From the NCBI GenBank assembly GCA_027854065.1, contig JAQGEF010000006.1, positions 62,001-126,000 on the forward strand: DNA of 64,000 nucleotides. The letters run 5' to 3'. Below are positions 35,179 to 45,030 of this stretch, one piece after another. The notes under the pieces were generated by a model. It saw only the letters and a list, made by a program, of their open reading frames with translations, did no database searches and was not told the DNA's origin. Position 1 is the first letter of the stretch. The number at the start of each line of letters is the position of its first letter. This DNA comes from Polluticaenibacter yanchengensis. GTDB taxonomy: Bacteria; Bacteroidota; Bacteroidia; Chitinophagales; Chitinophagaceae. The position numbers were made by a program, and so were the translations under genes.

Positions 35179-35534
35179 TTTTTCTTGATAAAGCCTTTTA
35201 TTATATGCAATAATATACATTTTATTCAATCTTCAAAATATTTTTTGATATTTATTTTTATTCCTTAAATTTTATTTGTAAATAAGATTGATGCGCTTTA
35301 TAAATTTATTTGTCACTTCAATAGCGTTTTTTTCCGGACCAAAATTATTTACCCTTAAGGTGTTGGGTTTATAAAAGAATTTTAAGAAGAATCAACCGCT
35401 TTTCTGCGCCAGAATTTATACCTACCTTGCAGCTTTACCGCACTTAATTTAGGAGAAGGTAATTCCAGTTAAATAATCCGGTATTTCTAACCTACACTAT
35501 TCGGGTACAAAACAAAAGGAGATAATTTTTGACT
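35179..35534. other. Intergenic region between divergent genes, no clear element
   Basis: This A/T-rich stretch must hold promoters for the START-like gene and the DeoR-type regulator. I see no consensus TAnnTTTG box, repeat or stable hairpin. An AAGGAG sequence at 35516-35521 is one of few Shine-Dalgarno-like sites in the window. It is 7 bases from a TTG (35529) and 13 from the ATG (35535) of the regulator. Confidence 0.5.
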
Positions 35535-36290
35535 ATGTTAAAAGAAGAACGACTTGATTTTATACTACAAAGATTGAAAGAAGACCAGGTGGTTAAACTC
35601 ACAGAATTAAGCCAACGGTTAAATGTATCTGAAGACACCATCAGGAGAGATATTGAAACTTTAGACAAGAACGGGTTGTGTCAAAAAGTACGTGGCGGCG
35701 CCATTCCCCATTCTCCCAATATTGTCATCAACGACTTTAAAGACAGGGTAGGGAAGTTGTCAGAACAAAAAACAGTCATCGCTCAAAAGGCATTAACGCT
35801 CATCAGACCAAATTCCACCATTTTCCTGGATAGCGGTACTACCAGTTATAAACTCGCCACCATGTTGCCCGTAGGCCTGCCTTTAACCATTATTACCCAT
35901 AGTATACCCGTAGCTGTAGCATTAATGGATAACCCAAGTGTGGACGTGATCTTAGCCGGTGGCAGGGTCAGTAAAACGCACCAGGTAACCATTGGTGTGG
36001 AAACAGCCCGCACATTAGAACATTTCAGGGTAGATGTGTATTTCACCGGTATCTGTAGCCTGCATCATGAGTTTGGCATTACCAACGAAAATTTCGAAGA
36101 ATCTGAGATTAAGCGCATATTAGTAAAGCAAAGCGCACGCGTCATTGCCCTTACTACCTGCGATAAAATAGGAACGGCAGAAGTCTTCAAAATTTGCGAT
36201 ATACAGGATGTTGATACAATTGTAACCGAAAATGAAAACGCTCTGCCGTTGTTTAATACGTATAAAAATTTAGGTATTAATATTTTATAG
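35535..36290 (+). CDS. DeoR/GlpR family transcriptional regulator
   Basis: The protein has 251 residues. The N-terminal winged helix has the family signature KLTELSQRLNVSEDTIRRDIETL (about 21-43), and the sensor domain contains FLDSGTTSYKLA (about 96-107), which in relatives binds a phosphorylated sugar. It would repress a sugar or polyol use operon. No sugar catabolic gene is adjacent; the downstream neighbour is a repeat and then the convergent paaA. The TTG at 35529 is an alternative start favoured by Shine-Dalgarno spacing, while the N-terminus LKEERLDFIL favours the ATG. Confidence 0.9.
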   Translation: MLKEERLDFILQRLKEDQVVKLTELSQRLNVSEDTIRRDIETLDKNGLCQKVRGGAIPHSPNIVINDFKDRVGKLSEQKTVIAQKALTLIRPNSTIFLDSGTTSYKLATMLPVGLPLTIITHSIPVAVALMDNPSVDVILAGGRVSKTHQVTIGVETARTLEHFRVDVYFTGICSLHHEFGITNENFEESEIKRILVKQSARVIALTTCDKIGTAEVFKICDIQDVDTIVTENENALPLFNTYKNLGINIL

Positions 36291-36304
36291 ATTTTGGAGA
36301 CATT

Positions 36305-36448
36305 GGGGCTCTCGTCACCAGTCACTTTATTGTACACTATTCCGGCGTACTACAGGGTGCCGTACTCGCCATAAGTTGGTGTAGAACGCAGTTTTCCTGC
36401 GGGCTCGTACCGGACGCCTGCGCGCCCGCCTGTTGTCCACCGCAGCCC
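36305..36448 (-). repeat. Family B dispersed repeat, copy 3
   Basis: Read on the minus strand it starts GGGCTGCGGTGG, as in the copy at 17643, and ends GAGAGCCCC, as in the copy at 60933. The interior is diverged. It fills the space between the DeoR-type gene and paaA. Confidence 0.6.
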
Positions 36449-36485
36449 TTCAGCCATCAATCTCTATTTTACATCCCCGGAAATT

Positions 36486-37409
36486 TTAAGATACTTTTTG
36501 TTGATAAGCGGTCGCAGCATCACGGATCCATTTGCCATCCTCCCATGCTTTCTTGCGTGTTTCCAAACGCTCGGTATTGCAAGGGCCATTCCCCTTCAGC
36601 ACCTGGTAAAATTCATCCCAATTGATGGTGCCAAAATCGTATCCTTTTTTGTCTTCGTTCCATTTCAGGTCCTTATCAGGCAATGTCATACCTAGCACTT
36701 TCACTTGTTCCACACATACATTTACAAACTTTTGACGCAGTTCGTCATTTGTAAAACGTTTTATTTTCCACTCCATGCTTTTCAGCGTATTAGGACTTTG
36801 GTCATCCGGAGGTCCAAACATCATCAGGCTAGGCCACCACCAGCGGTTAATAGCATCCTGGCACATCGCTTTTTGATAATCATTCCCCTTACTTAAAGTT
36901 AAAAGCACTTCAAAGCCCTGGCGTTGGTGGAAACTCTCTTCCTTACAAATACGCACCATGCCCCTGGCATAAGGTCCGTAGCTCGACCGGCAAAGCGGCA
37001 CCTGGTTCATAATAGCAGCACCGTCAACCAACCAGCCGATAGCACCTACATCTGCCCAGGTAAGAGTTGGATAATTAAAAATAGAAGAATATTTAGCCGC
37101 CCCGCTATGAAGCTGGTCATACATTTCTTCCCTGGTGATATTTAAAGTTTCCGCCGCACTATACAAATAAAGGCCATGTCCCGCTTCATCCTGCACTTTA
37201 GCCAGCAGGATGGCTTTCCTTTTTAAAGTAGGTGCACGGGATATCCAGTTAGCTTCCGGTAACATACCAACCAGCTCGCTATGAGCATGCTGGCTGATTT
37301 GACGGATGAGCGTTTTACGATAATCGTCTGGCATCCAGTCTTTAGGTTCAATTTTTATTTCATTCGAAACTTTATTGTTGAACTGTAGTGAAAAGTTTGT
37401 AGTCGTCAT
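36486..37409 (-). CDS. paaA: Phenylacetyl-CoA epoxidase catalytic subunit PaaA
   Basis: PaaA is the diiron subunit that epoxidises the ring of phenylacetyl-CoA in the aerobic phenylacetate pathway. Ferritin-like helices carry the iron ligands, seen as [16 protein letters not shown] and [13 protein letters not shown]. Other conserved blocks are [18 protein letters not shown] and [18 protein letters not shown]. The length of 307 residues fits. In other bacteria paaA heads a paaABCDE operon, but here no paaB-E is adjacent on either side. The start is the ATG at 37409; the longer frame to 37421 begins with TTG. Confidence 0.93.
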   Translation of the reverse strand: MTTTNFSLQFNNKVSNEIKIEPKDWMPDDYRKTLIRQISQHAHSELVGMLPEANWISRAPTLKRKAILLAKVQDEAGHGLYLYSAAETLNITREEMYDQLHSGAAKYSSIFNYPTLTWADVGAIGWLVDGAAIMNQVPLCRSSYGPYARGMVRICKEESFHQRQGFEVLLTLSKGNDYQKAMCQDAINRWWWPSLMMFGPPDDQSPNTLKSMEWKIKRFTNDELRQKFVNVCVEQVKVLGMTLPDKDLKWNEDKKGYDFGTINWDEFYQVLKGNGPCNTERLETRKKAWEDGKWIRDAATAYQQKVS

Positions 37410-37752
37410 ATAGCAAATCAATTAAAATAAAGTTAATTAAAAATAGGGGAAAACCACTGTTTATAAAGTCACATTAATTAATTGTTGTTTTTATTTAAAA
37501 TCAAATAAAAAGGTTTTTTTTGTATAGTTTTTATTTGTTGGCTCATTTTGTGAAATATATTTTATTTTTGTAGCTTGTTTTTTAAATTTATTTTAAATTG
37601 AAGATTTTGAGGATAGCAATAATTAACATCCAAGTTGTTAAAAGTTGGAAAATAATTAACTAATATTGTCTGATTTTTAACTTATCGCTAGCAAGTTTAA
37701 CTTTTGTGAACGATTAAAGTTAAGTATTAACTATCAATTAAAAATTATCTGC
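37410..37752. promoter_or_regulatory. Divergent intergenic region between paaA and susC
   Basis: The region is very A/T rich. TATTTTTG at 37563-37570 fits the TAnnTTTG -7 consensus for the SusC operon, with TTG at 37538-37540 about 22 bases upstream as a possible -33. The implied leader is about 180 bases. No stable hairpin is seen. Confidence 0.4.
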
Positions 37753-40700
37753 ATGACGAGAAAAATGATGGTGTTGACTTTATGCTTGCTATTCGGCATA
37801 AGTTACGCTTGGGCGCAGACCAAAACGATAACAGGGGCTGTGAAAGACTCTGTTGGAGCTGCACTTGCAGGAGTATCCATTTCTGCAAAAGGCGCCAGTG
37901 CAACGACTGACGCATCTGGTAATTATTCCATTAAAGTTGATGAGAAAACAACTTCATTGGAGTTTTCATTTGTAGGGTTTGCTACACAAACAGTAAATAT
38001 TGCTGGTAAAAGTGTAGTAAATGTAACATTGTTTTCTGCTGATTCTAAATTAGATGATGTAGTTGTAACAGGTTTTCAAAGAATTGATAAAGCCAAATTT
38101 GGCGGTTCTGCGGTTAGTTTAAAAGCAGACCAGGTGAAAATTGACGGTATGACAGATGTTAGCCGTATGCTTGAAGGTAGAGTGGCGGGTGTAACCATCC
38201 AAAACCCAAGTGGTACTTTCGGTGCCGCTCCAAAAGTGCGTATCCGTGGTGCGACCTCTTTAAACGGTGCCAACAAACCTTTATGGGTAATTGATGGTGT
38301 GGTATTAGAAGATGTGGTAAATATCTCTAACGACCAGTTAACTTCTGGTGACCCTAGTACCTTATTAGGATCTCCGGTAGCAGGTTTAAACCCGAACGAT
38401 ATCGAAAGTTTCGATATCTTAAAAGATGCATCTGCTGCGGCATTATATGGCGCCCGTGCGATGAATGGTGTAATCGTAATTACAACAAAAAAAGGTAAAA
38501 GCGGTAAAGCCAATGTAAGTTATGTAGGTAACTACAGTTCCCAGTTAAAACCTAATTATGGGGATTATAATATCATGAACTCTGCTCAGCAAATGAGCTT
38601 GTTAGCACAATTGGAAAGAGGTGGTTCTTTAACTTCAGATGTACTTTCCCGTTCTAACAATGCCATGTATGGCAATATGTTCAGAAGCCTGAATGGAGAT
38701 GATAACGGTAATTTCCCGTTAGAAAATACACCAGAAGCCAAAGCAGCTTATTTATTAAGATATGCCAAAGCAAATACAGACTGGTTTGATATTTTATTCA
38801 GAAATAGTTTCATTCAGGAACATTCAGTATCTGTAGCTTTTGGTACAGATAAGTCTCAATCATATTTCTCTACGTCATTTTTAAATGATAATGGTTGGAC
38901 AATTGGTGATAAAGTAAAAAGATACACTTTAAACTTCAGAAATAACTATAAGTTCTCTGATAAATTTAGCGTAGGTTTTTCAACTTTAGGATCAGTTCGT
39001 CAACAAACAGCTCCGGGTACAGTAACCCGTAGAAGTAACCCGGTAGAAGGTCGTTACGATCGTGATTTTGATATCAATCCGTTTAGCTACGCTTTAAATA
39101 CTTCCCGTGCTATTACACCGTACGATGAAAATGGTAACCTGGAGTATTTTACAAGAAACTTTGCAAAGTTCAATATCATTGATGAGTTAGCTAATAACAA
39201 ATTAGATATCAATATGATTGATTTGCGTTTGCAAACAGACGCTTCCTGGAAATTTGCTAAAAACTTCCGTTATGATTTCTTAGGTGCATTACGCATGGTT
39301 AAAACCAGCCGCGAGCATAAAATAACAGAAAACGCGAACATGGCAAATGCTTACAGAGCTGCTGACAACGCAACAATCAGGGCTGCTAATAACTTCTTAT
39401 ACCAGGATCCGGATGATCCGGAAGCTGAAAAAGTGATAGTATTACCGAAAGGTGGTTTTTACAATACCACCAACGATGAAATGGTATTCTATAACGTAAG
39501 AAACAGTATTAACTATAATAATACTTTCAACTCTAAGCATACATTAGATGTTTTAGTAGGTCAGGAAGTGAAATTCACAAACCGTAAAAGCGCTTCAAAT
39601 ACAGGTTATGGTTATCAATATGGCCAGGGCGGTATTCCTTTCTTAGATTACAGGATTTTGAAGCAAACAATTGAAAACAACTTCGCATACTATGGTATGG
39701 GAGAAGTTTACGATCGTTTTGCAGCATTTTATGGTACTGCAGGTTATAGCTTCGATAAAAAGTATAACGTTAGTTTCTATGGCCGTTACGATGGTAGTAA
39801 CCGCTTCGGTTTAGCTGCTGCTAATCGTTGGTTACCAACATGGAGCGTTTCCGGTGCCTGGAATATGGACAGAGAGAACTTCACTGAAAGCTGGTACTGG
39901 TTAGATTTTGCAAAAGTGAAAGCGAGCTATGGTATCAATGGTGATATGGGGCCTGCAACAAATGCAGATGTTTATTACAGGAACTTTGTAACAAATAGAC
40001 CATACCAGGATGAAAAAGAAAGTGGTATCGATATTGCGTCTTTAGCAAATATTGAATTAACCTGGGAAAAAATGAAAAGTTCTAATATTGGTTTAGAGTT
40101 CGGTATTTTGAAAGGTAAATACTCTTTCACTTTTGATTACTGGGATAGAAAAAGTACAGATTTAATTGATTATGTTAGAACTTCCGGTATTGGCGGTCAA
40201 TTTGATAAATATGCAAATAATGCGTCTTTAACTTCAAAAGGTTTTGACATTGCTGTTGATGCGAATGTAGTAAGAACAAAAGACTGGACAGTAAGCTTAA
40301 AAGCAACATTTGGCCAGGCTAAAACTAAAATAACATCTTTAGCTAATAATCCGAATATATTCAGTTTAATACAGTCTGAAGGCGGTAACTTGCTTGGTTC
40401 TCCTGTAAGGTCATTATTCTCAATTGTATATTCTGATTTAACTAATGAAGCAGGTATTCCTCAGTTCATTGATGAAAATGGTAAACAAAGTTTTGATGTT
40501 TATTTCCAGGATCAGAATGTGTCTTATTTGAAATATGAAGGACCAGTAGATCCACCTTATAACGGAAGTTTGAGTGGTACAGTTAAATATAAGAATTTCA
40601 CATTAACTGCATTATTTACAGGTCAGGCTGGAAACAAAATCAGGTTAAATCCGGCTTTCGCAGCTAGTTATTCTGATTGGAATGCTTTGCCAAAAGATTT

Positions 40701-41064
40701 CAACGACCGTTGGATGGTGGGTGGCGATGAAGCTGCTACAATTATTCCTCAGATATTAGATAAGTTATATGCGAATAAAAATATCGGTTACGCATATAAT
40801 GTTTATAACTACTCTAGTGCCCGTGTTGCAAAAGGTGACTTTATTCGTTTAAAATCTGTAAGTTTAAACTATAATTTAAGTAATGCAGAATTTATTAAAC
40901 GTGCAGGTTTCAATTCAGTAAATATTTCAGCAACAGCTATTAACCCATGGTTAGTGTTCTCTGATAAAAAATTACGTGGACAGGATCCTGAGTTCTTTAA
41001 TACTGGTGGTGTGGCTCAACCGCTTCAAAAACAAGTGGTAGTTTCACTAAAACTTGGGTTATAA
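37753..41064 (+). CDS. SusC/RagA family TonB-linked outer membrane protein
   Basis: This 1103-residue receptor imports a macromolecule fragment across the outer membrane using TonB. It has a signal peptide (to about residue 22, ending in AWAQ) and a carboxypeptidase-regulatory-like beta domain (23-100). The TonB-contact segment VVVTGFQRIDKAKFGG leads into a plug (about 105-230: LEGRVAGVTIQNPSG, VRIRGATSLNG, PLWVIDGVV, AALYGARAMNGVIVITTKKG). A 22-strand barrel follows, ending in VVSLKLGL. It heads a four-gene locus with susD, a metallopeptidase and a DUF4302 lipoprotein. No sigma or anti-sigma factor pair lies next to it. Confidence 0.95.
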   Translation: MTRKMMVLTLCLLFGISYAWAQTKTITGAVKDSVGAALAGVSISAKGASATTDASGNYSIKVDEKTTSLEFSFVGFATQTVNIAGKSVVNVTLFSADSKLDDVVVTGFQRIDKAKFGGSAVSLKADQVKIDGMTDVSRMLEGRVAGVTIQNPSGTFGAAPKVRIRGATSLNGANKPLWVIDGVVLEDVVNISNDQLTSGDPSTLLGSPVAGLNPNDIESFDILKDASAAALYGARAMNGVIVITTKKGKSGKANVSYVGNYSSQLKPNYGDYNIMNSAQQMSLLAQLERGGSLTSDVLSRSNNAMYGNMFRSLNGDDNGNFPLENTPEAKAAYLLRYAKANTDWFDILFRNSFIQEHSVSVAFGTDKSQSYFSTSFLNDNGWTIGDKVKRYTLNFRNNYKFSDKFSVGFSTLGSVRQQTAPGTVTRRSNPVEGRYDRDFDINPFSYALNTSRAITPYDENGNLEYFTRNFAKFNIIDELANNKLDINMIDLRLQTDASWKFAKNFRYDFLGALRMVKTSREHKITENANMANAYRAADNATIRAANNFLYQDPDDPEAEKVIVLPKGGFYNTTNDEMVFYNVRNSINYNNTFNSKHTLDVLVGQEVKFTNRKSASNTGYGYQYGQGGIPFLDYRILKQTIENNFAYYGMGEVYDRFAAFYGTAGYSFDKKYNVSFYGRYDGSNRFGLAAANRWLPTWSVSGAWNMDRENFTESWYWLDFAKVKASYGINGDMGPATNADVYYRNFVTNRPYQDEKESGIDIASLANIELTWEKMKSSNIGLEFGILKGKYSFTFDYWDRKSTDLIDYVRTSGIGGQFDKYANNASLTSKGFDIAVDANVVRTKDWTVSLKATFGQAKTKITSLANNPNIFSLIQSEGGNLLGSPVRSLFSIVYSDLTNEAGIPQFIDENGKQSFDVYFQDQNVSYLKYEGPVDPPYNGSLSGTVKYKNFTLTALFTGQAGNKIRLNPAFAASYSDWNALPKDFNDRWMVGGDEAATIIPQILDKLYANKNIGYAYNVYNYSSARVAKGDFIRLKSVSLNYNLSNAEFIKRAGFNSVNISATAINPWLVFSDKKLRGQDPEFFNTGGVAQPLQKQVVVSLKLGL

Positions 41065-41073
41065 TCTTAATAA

Positions 41074-42567
41074 ATGCATACAGAAATGAAGAAAAAATTT
41101 CAAAATATAATATTGTTATCTCTGCTTGTTTCTGCAAGTAGCTGTAATAAGTTTTTAGAAAAGGAGCCGGATAGTAACCGCGCTTCAATTAGCACGCCGG
41201 AACAGGTTTCTCAATTGTTAATTTCCGCTTATCCCAAAGCGAACTATATTACAATGGTGGAAGCTTTGAGCGATAATGCCGAGGATAAAGGACAAGGTGT
41301 AGATGATGTTACCAACAGGCTTTGTTTTAAGTTTGAGGTAGTAAACTCTTCTCCTAGTAACCAGGATTCTCCCGAAATGTATTGGTCTGAAACATATAAA
41401 GCAATTGCTGTTTGTAACCAGGCTTTACAAGTCATTTCAAAAGCAAAAAATCCTTCGGAGTTTAGTGCACAGAAAGGAGAGGCCTTAGTAGCAAGAGCTT
41501 ATGCTCACTTTATGCTGGTGAACCTGTATTCTCAGTCATATGACGCAGCACATGCAGCTACCGATTTAGGGATTCCTTATGTAACAGAACCGGAAAATAT
41601 CGTATTTAAAGATTACGATAGAAAAACGGTAGCGTATGTTTACGAGCAAATCGAAAAGGATTTGACTGAAGGTTTGCCTTTGATCAGTGATAAAAGCTAT
41701 GAAGTGCCGAAGTATCACTTTAATCATGCAGCGGCAAATGCTTTTGCTTCCCGTTTTTACCTGTATAAAAAAGATTGGGCTAAAGCAGCACAATACGCCA
41801 ATGCAGCTTTCCCGGCAGATAACTTCGCTACTCAGTTAAGACCATGGAACTCTACCTGGGCAGCATTCGCTTATGCTGAACTTTGGAACGTTTTTTCAAG
41901 AGCAACAACTGTTTCAAATTTGTTATTGGTAGAAACCTCTTCTTTATATGGAAGATACAATTATAGTTACCGTTACGGTTACACATTTAATGTTTTAAAT
42001 ACAGTATCATCTGTTAAATCATTATGTGGCAATCCAACCTGGACAGTTGATAACAAACGTTATACTGCAGGAACGAACAACTACCTGGTTCCTAAATTAA
42101 CCGAGTATTTTGTAAGAGAATCAGTAAATGCAAACTTTGGTCAGCCATATGTGATGGTACCTGTTTTTGATGCTGAAGAAGTATTATTCAACAGAGCAGA
42201 GGCCAATGCATATTTAGGAAATTACTCTTTAGTGCTCAAAGACTTAAATACTTATGTAAGCAAAAGAATTCAAAACTACAATGCAACAACACATGCTGTT
42301 ACCGAAGCTAGAGTTCAGGCTTATGCCGGTGCAACGGTAGCATTGAAAGACGCTTATATCAAAGCTATTTTAGATTTAAAAAGATTAGAGTTTACTTATC
42401 AGGGACAAAGATATTTCGATATGCAACGTTATGGATTATCTGTAACGCATATACTGAAGGAAAGTGGTACTGAAACGTCTATTACTGTTCCTGCAAGAGA
42501 CAATAGAAGAATTATCCAGATACCACAATCTGCAACATTGTCCGGTTTACCTTTAAATCCTAGATAA
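41074..42567 (+). CDS. SusD/RagB family nutrient-binding lipoprotein
   Basis: The 497-residue surface lipoprotein has a signal ending in lipobox SASSC and the SusD tetratricopeptide-like fold. Blocks include FLEKEPDSNRASIS near the N-terminus, QALQVISKAKN, GEALVARAYAHFMLVNLYSQSY (about 130-150) and a C-terminal LKRLEFTYQGQRYFDMQRYG. It forms a lid over SusC and captures the substrate. It starts 9 bases after the susC stop. A second in-frame ATG at 41086 gives a more typical signal peptide and may be the true start. Confidence 0.94.
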   Translation: MHTEMKKKFQNIILLSLLVSASSCNKFLEKEPDSNRASISTPEQVSQLLISAYPKANYITMVEALSDNAEDKGQGVDDVTNRLCFKFEVVNSSPSNQDSPEMYWSETYKAIAVCNQALQVISKAKNPSEFSAQKGEALVARAYAHFMLVNLYSQSYDAAHAATDLGIPYVTEPENIVFKDYDRKTVAYVYEQIEKDLTEGLPLISDKSYEVPKYHFNHAAANAFASRFYLYKKDWAKAAQYANAAFPADNFATQLRPWNSTWAAFAYAELWNVFSRATTVSNLLLVETSSLYGRYNYSYRYGYTFNVLNTVSSVKSLCGNPTWTVDNKRYTAGTNNYLVPKLTEYFVRESVNANFGQPYVMVPVFDAEEVLFNRAEANAYLGNYSLVLKDLNTYVSKRIQNYNATTHAVTEARVQAYAGATVALKDAYIKAILDLKRLEFTYQGQRYFDMQRYGLSVTHILKESGTETSITVPARDNRRIIQIPQSATLSGLPLNPR

Positions 42568-42578
42568 AAACATAATAT

Positions 42579-43496
42579 ATGAAAATATTTAAAAAATTAG
42601 CACTTATTTGCGGTTTAAGCATGTCTTTAATCGCATGTAATAAAGATGATATCGATCTTACCGATGCTGATATTATCAGAGGTTTAGGTGGCGATACCTG
42701 GGCTCAGACCAATATTGATAAATGGCTGTATGATAGTTTAGTAAAGCCTTATAATATTGGCGTTAAATACAAATGGGATCAATTCGAATTTGATATTTCC
42801 AGGACGTTAATACCACCATCCGAAGATAAAGTCATCCCGGTATGGTCTGTTTTAAAAGATGTTTGGATCAAACCTTATATCGCAGAAGCCGGTAAAGTTT
42901 TTTTCAATAAATACTCTCCGAAAAGCTTTATCCTGGCAGGTAGTAATTCATATAACGATGATGGATCTATCATTTTAGGTACAGCAGAAGGTGGACGTAA
43001 AATCGTTTTCTATGGTGTAAATAAGTTTAAAGTAAAGGGAATGACAGGATATACGCCTGCTACAGATTCAAATTTTGTAAAGACTTACTTTATTCAAACC
43101 ATGCATCATGAGTTTGCGCACATATTACACCAGAACGTTTTATATCCTCAGGACTTTAAACGAATCAACCCGATTCTCTTCCAGGGGCAAAACTGGATCA
43201 ATATGGCTACAAACCAATCAAGGTTAGATGGATTTATTACACCATATGCATCTTCAGGTTTTGATGATGATTTTGCCGAAATGGTGGCTATTATGCTGAT
43301 TGAAGGTAAAGTTGGTTTTGATAACATAGTAAACGGATTAACTGGTACAAGTGCCAATGGTACTACTGCTGCCAACGCAAAATCATATTTACGTCAAAAA
43401 GAAAGCATCATTGTAAACTATTATAAGCAAGTTTGGGATATTGATTTCTACAGTTTACAAAACAGATGTCGTACTGCTTTAAACCAATATTTGTAA
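42579..43496 (+). CDS. Putative zinc metallopeptidase lipoprotein
   Basis: The 305-residue protein has a lipoprotein signal with lipobox LIAC and a gluzincin-type HExxH motif in TMHHEFAHILHQ (about 182-193). A downstream acidic residue in DDDFAEMVAIML (about 229-240) is a candidate third ligand. This matches the putative zinc-binding metallopeptidase family often found beside SusD and DUF4302 genes in Bacteroidota. It is probably surface-exposed and cleaves a protein or peptide before uptake. It lies 11 bases after susD. Confidence 0.87.
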   Translation: MKIFKKLALICGLSMSLIACNKDDIDLTDADIIRGLGGDTWAQTNIDKWLYDSLVKPYNIGVKYKWDQFEFDISRTLIPPSEDKVIPVWSVLKDVWIKPYIAEAGKVFFNKYSPKSFILAGSNSYNDDGSIILGTAEGGRKIVFYGVNKFKVKGMTGYTPATDSNFVKTYFIQTMHHEFAHILHQNVLYPQDFKRINPILFQGQNWINMATNQSRLDGFITPYASSGFDDDFAEMVAIMLIEGKVGFDNIVNGLTGTSANGTTAANAKSYLRQKESIIVNYYKQVWDIDFYSLQNRCRTALNQYL

Positions 43497-43520
43497 TTAA
43501 GTTATATTAAACGAATTAAT

Positions 43521-44915
43521 ATGAAGAAAAATATTATATATGTATTCGCAGTTATAACCTTACTATTTGGTTGTAAGAAAAATGACGAATATATTTTTGA
43601 CCAGAGCCCGGATGAACGGGTAAATAAAGTCCTGGATGACCTGCAGGCAAAATTAGCAAATGCGCCTAATGGATGGAAGGCAGTTTTAACCAGTGCTGCA
43701 AATGTGGATTATAATTTTTATTTCGATTTCAATAATGAAAATCGCGTAAAAATGATTTCTGATTTTACCAAAGAGTCTTCAACAGACCTTAAAGAAAGTA
43801 GTTATCGCTTAAAAGCAATGCAACAACCCGCATTGATTTTTGATACTTATTCTTATATACACATTATAGCAGATCCCGATCCTAATGTAAATGGCGGAAC
43901 TCCGGGCGAAGGTTTAAATTCAGACTTTGAATTTGCCTATAGCCCTACAAATAACACAGCCAAAGGTGATTCATTATTCTTCACTGGACGTTTTAAAGGT
44001 AGCAAACTTGTTTTAGTACCGGCAACTGCTGCAGAGGAAACATCTATACTAGGTGGCGGTTATGCTAAAAGTTGGGATTTCCATACAATAAGTGCTTATA
44101 ATACTTATAGGTATGGTGGACAAACTTATAGCTGGAATATCGGAGGAAAGATTTTTACTTACTTCAAACGTTTCACATTAGGTTCCACAACCTATGATAT
44201 TAACGAAAGTACTTTCGATCCATTCGCAAAAAATATTACCATTTCATGGTTAGATGCTGGTGTAGTTAAATCTGCAACGTCAGCATATAGTTTTGGATTA
44301 AATGCAGTAAACTTTAAAACACCATTAGTTTTAAACGGAGTAACTTTAAACTCTTTAGGTAACTTTGTTTGGAGCGATGCAAACACTTCATTAACTGCAA
44401 ATGTTAATGCAGGAACTCAAACAATTACCATTGCAGGAGCAGCAGCGCCATTGTTAAATAACCCGAACTTACCAGCAGAGTTTAGAAATAATAGTATCAA
44501 TCAGGATACCTATTATGAAAGCGACTATGGTTTTTTCAGAGATGGCGTTTATAATGCATTTGGTATAGATCAGTTAACAATTACTAATGGTAGATATTAC
44601 AACATGATTTATTGGGCTGAATATGGTTCAAACTATGATCTGGTAGCCCCTTTATTTGTTGTGAATGGTGCGCTTAATTTAGCATTTGGTTTTGCAGGTA
44701 TTAACAACAATGCAGCAAACCCTATTGTTAAAAATGGTATGTTGAGTCTGGCTGCATCTGGTACTGTAGGAACAAACCCTACTACTGCGTCCTGGCAAAA
44801 TACAATGACACTTTTAAGAGCCGCAGGTGGTCATTACATTGTTAAGAAAAATAGTACTAACTATGACATGGTTTCTGCTGATGGCAGATCATGGATTAGC
44901 TGGAGTTTAGATTAA
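43521..44915 (+). CDS. DUF4302-type lipoprotein
   Basis: The 464-residue lipoprotein has lipobox LLFGC, then CKKNDEYIFDQSPDERVNKV, the usual opening of this family. It continues with LANAPNGWKAVLTS, FDTYSYIHIIADPDP and a beta-rich C-terminal half. Function is unknown; members accompany SusCD and metallopeptidase genes and may bind the substrate at the cell surface. It is the last gene of the locus, 24 bases after the peptidase gene, and is closed by a very strong terminator. Confidence 0.8.
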   Translation: MKKNIIYVFAVITLLFGCKKNDEYIFDQSPDERVNKVLDDLQAKLANAPNGWKAVLTSAANVDYNFYFDFNNENRVKMISDFTKESSTDLKESSYRLKAMQQPALIFDTYSYIHIIADPDPNVNGGTPGEGLNSDFEFAYSPTNNTAKGDSLFFTGRFKGSKLVLVPATAAEETSILGGGYAKSWDFHTISAYNTYRYGGQTYSWNIGGKIFTYFKRFTLGSTTYDINESTFDPFAKNITISWLDAGVVKSATSAYSFGLNAVNFKTPLVLNGVTLNSLGNFVWSDANTSLTANVNAGTQTITIAGAAAPLLNNPNLPAEFRNNSINQDTYYESDYGFFRDGVYNAFGIDQLTITNGRYYNMIYWAEYGSNYDLVAPLFVVNGALNLAFGFAGINNNAANPIVKNGMLSLAASGTVGTNPTTASWQNTMTLLRAAGGHYIVKKNSTNYDMVSADGRSWISWSLD

Positions 44916-44928
44916 TTCGCACTCGACT

Positions 44929-44973
44929 ATAATAAAAAAGCTGCCTTATTTTTTAAGGCAGCTTTTTTATTAT
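44929..44973. terminator. Terminator of the SusCD locus
   Basis: A perfect 20-bp stem, with arms 44929-44948 and 44954-44973, surrounds a five-T loop. The core is AAGCTGCC/GGCAGCTT with T-runs on both strands. Confidence 0.92.
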
Positions 44974-45018
44974 AGGAATGTCATCCGTTTTTAACGATAC
45001 GCTTTACTTGAAATCGGC

Positions 45019-45026
45019 TACATTTG
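45019..45026 (+). promoter_or_regulatory. Putative -7 promoter box just before the KpsF-like gene
   Basis: TACATTTG matches TAnnTTTG and ends 4 bases before the GTG start at 45031, implying a leaderless or very short-leader transcript. Confidence 0.4.
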
Positions 45027-45030
45027 CTTT

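Noticed and set aside
37753..44915. Polysaccharide utilisation locus
   Set aside because: SusC and SusD are present, but no glycoside hydrolase, lyase, esterase or sugar-sensing regulator lies in the operon; a metallopeptidase does.
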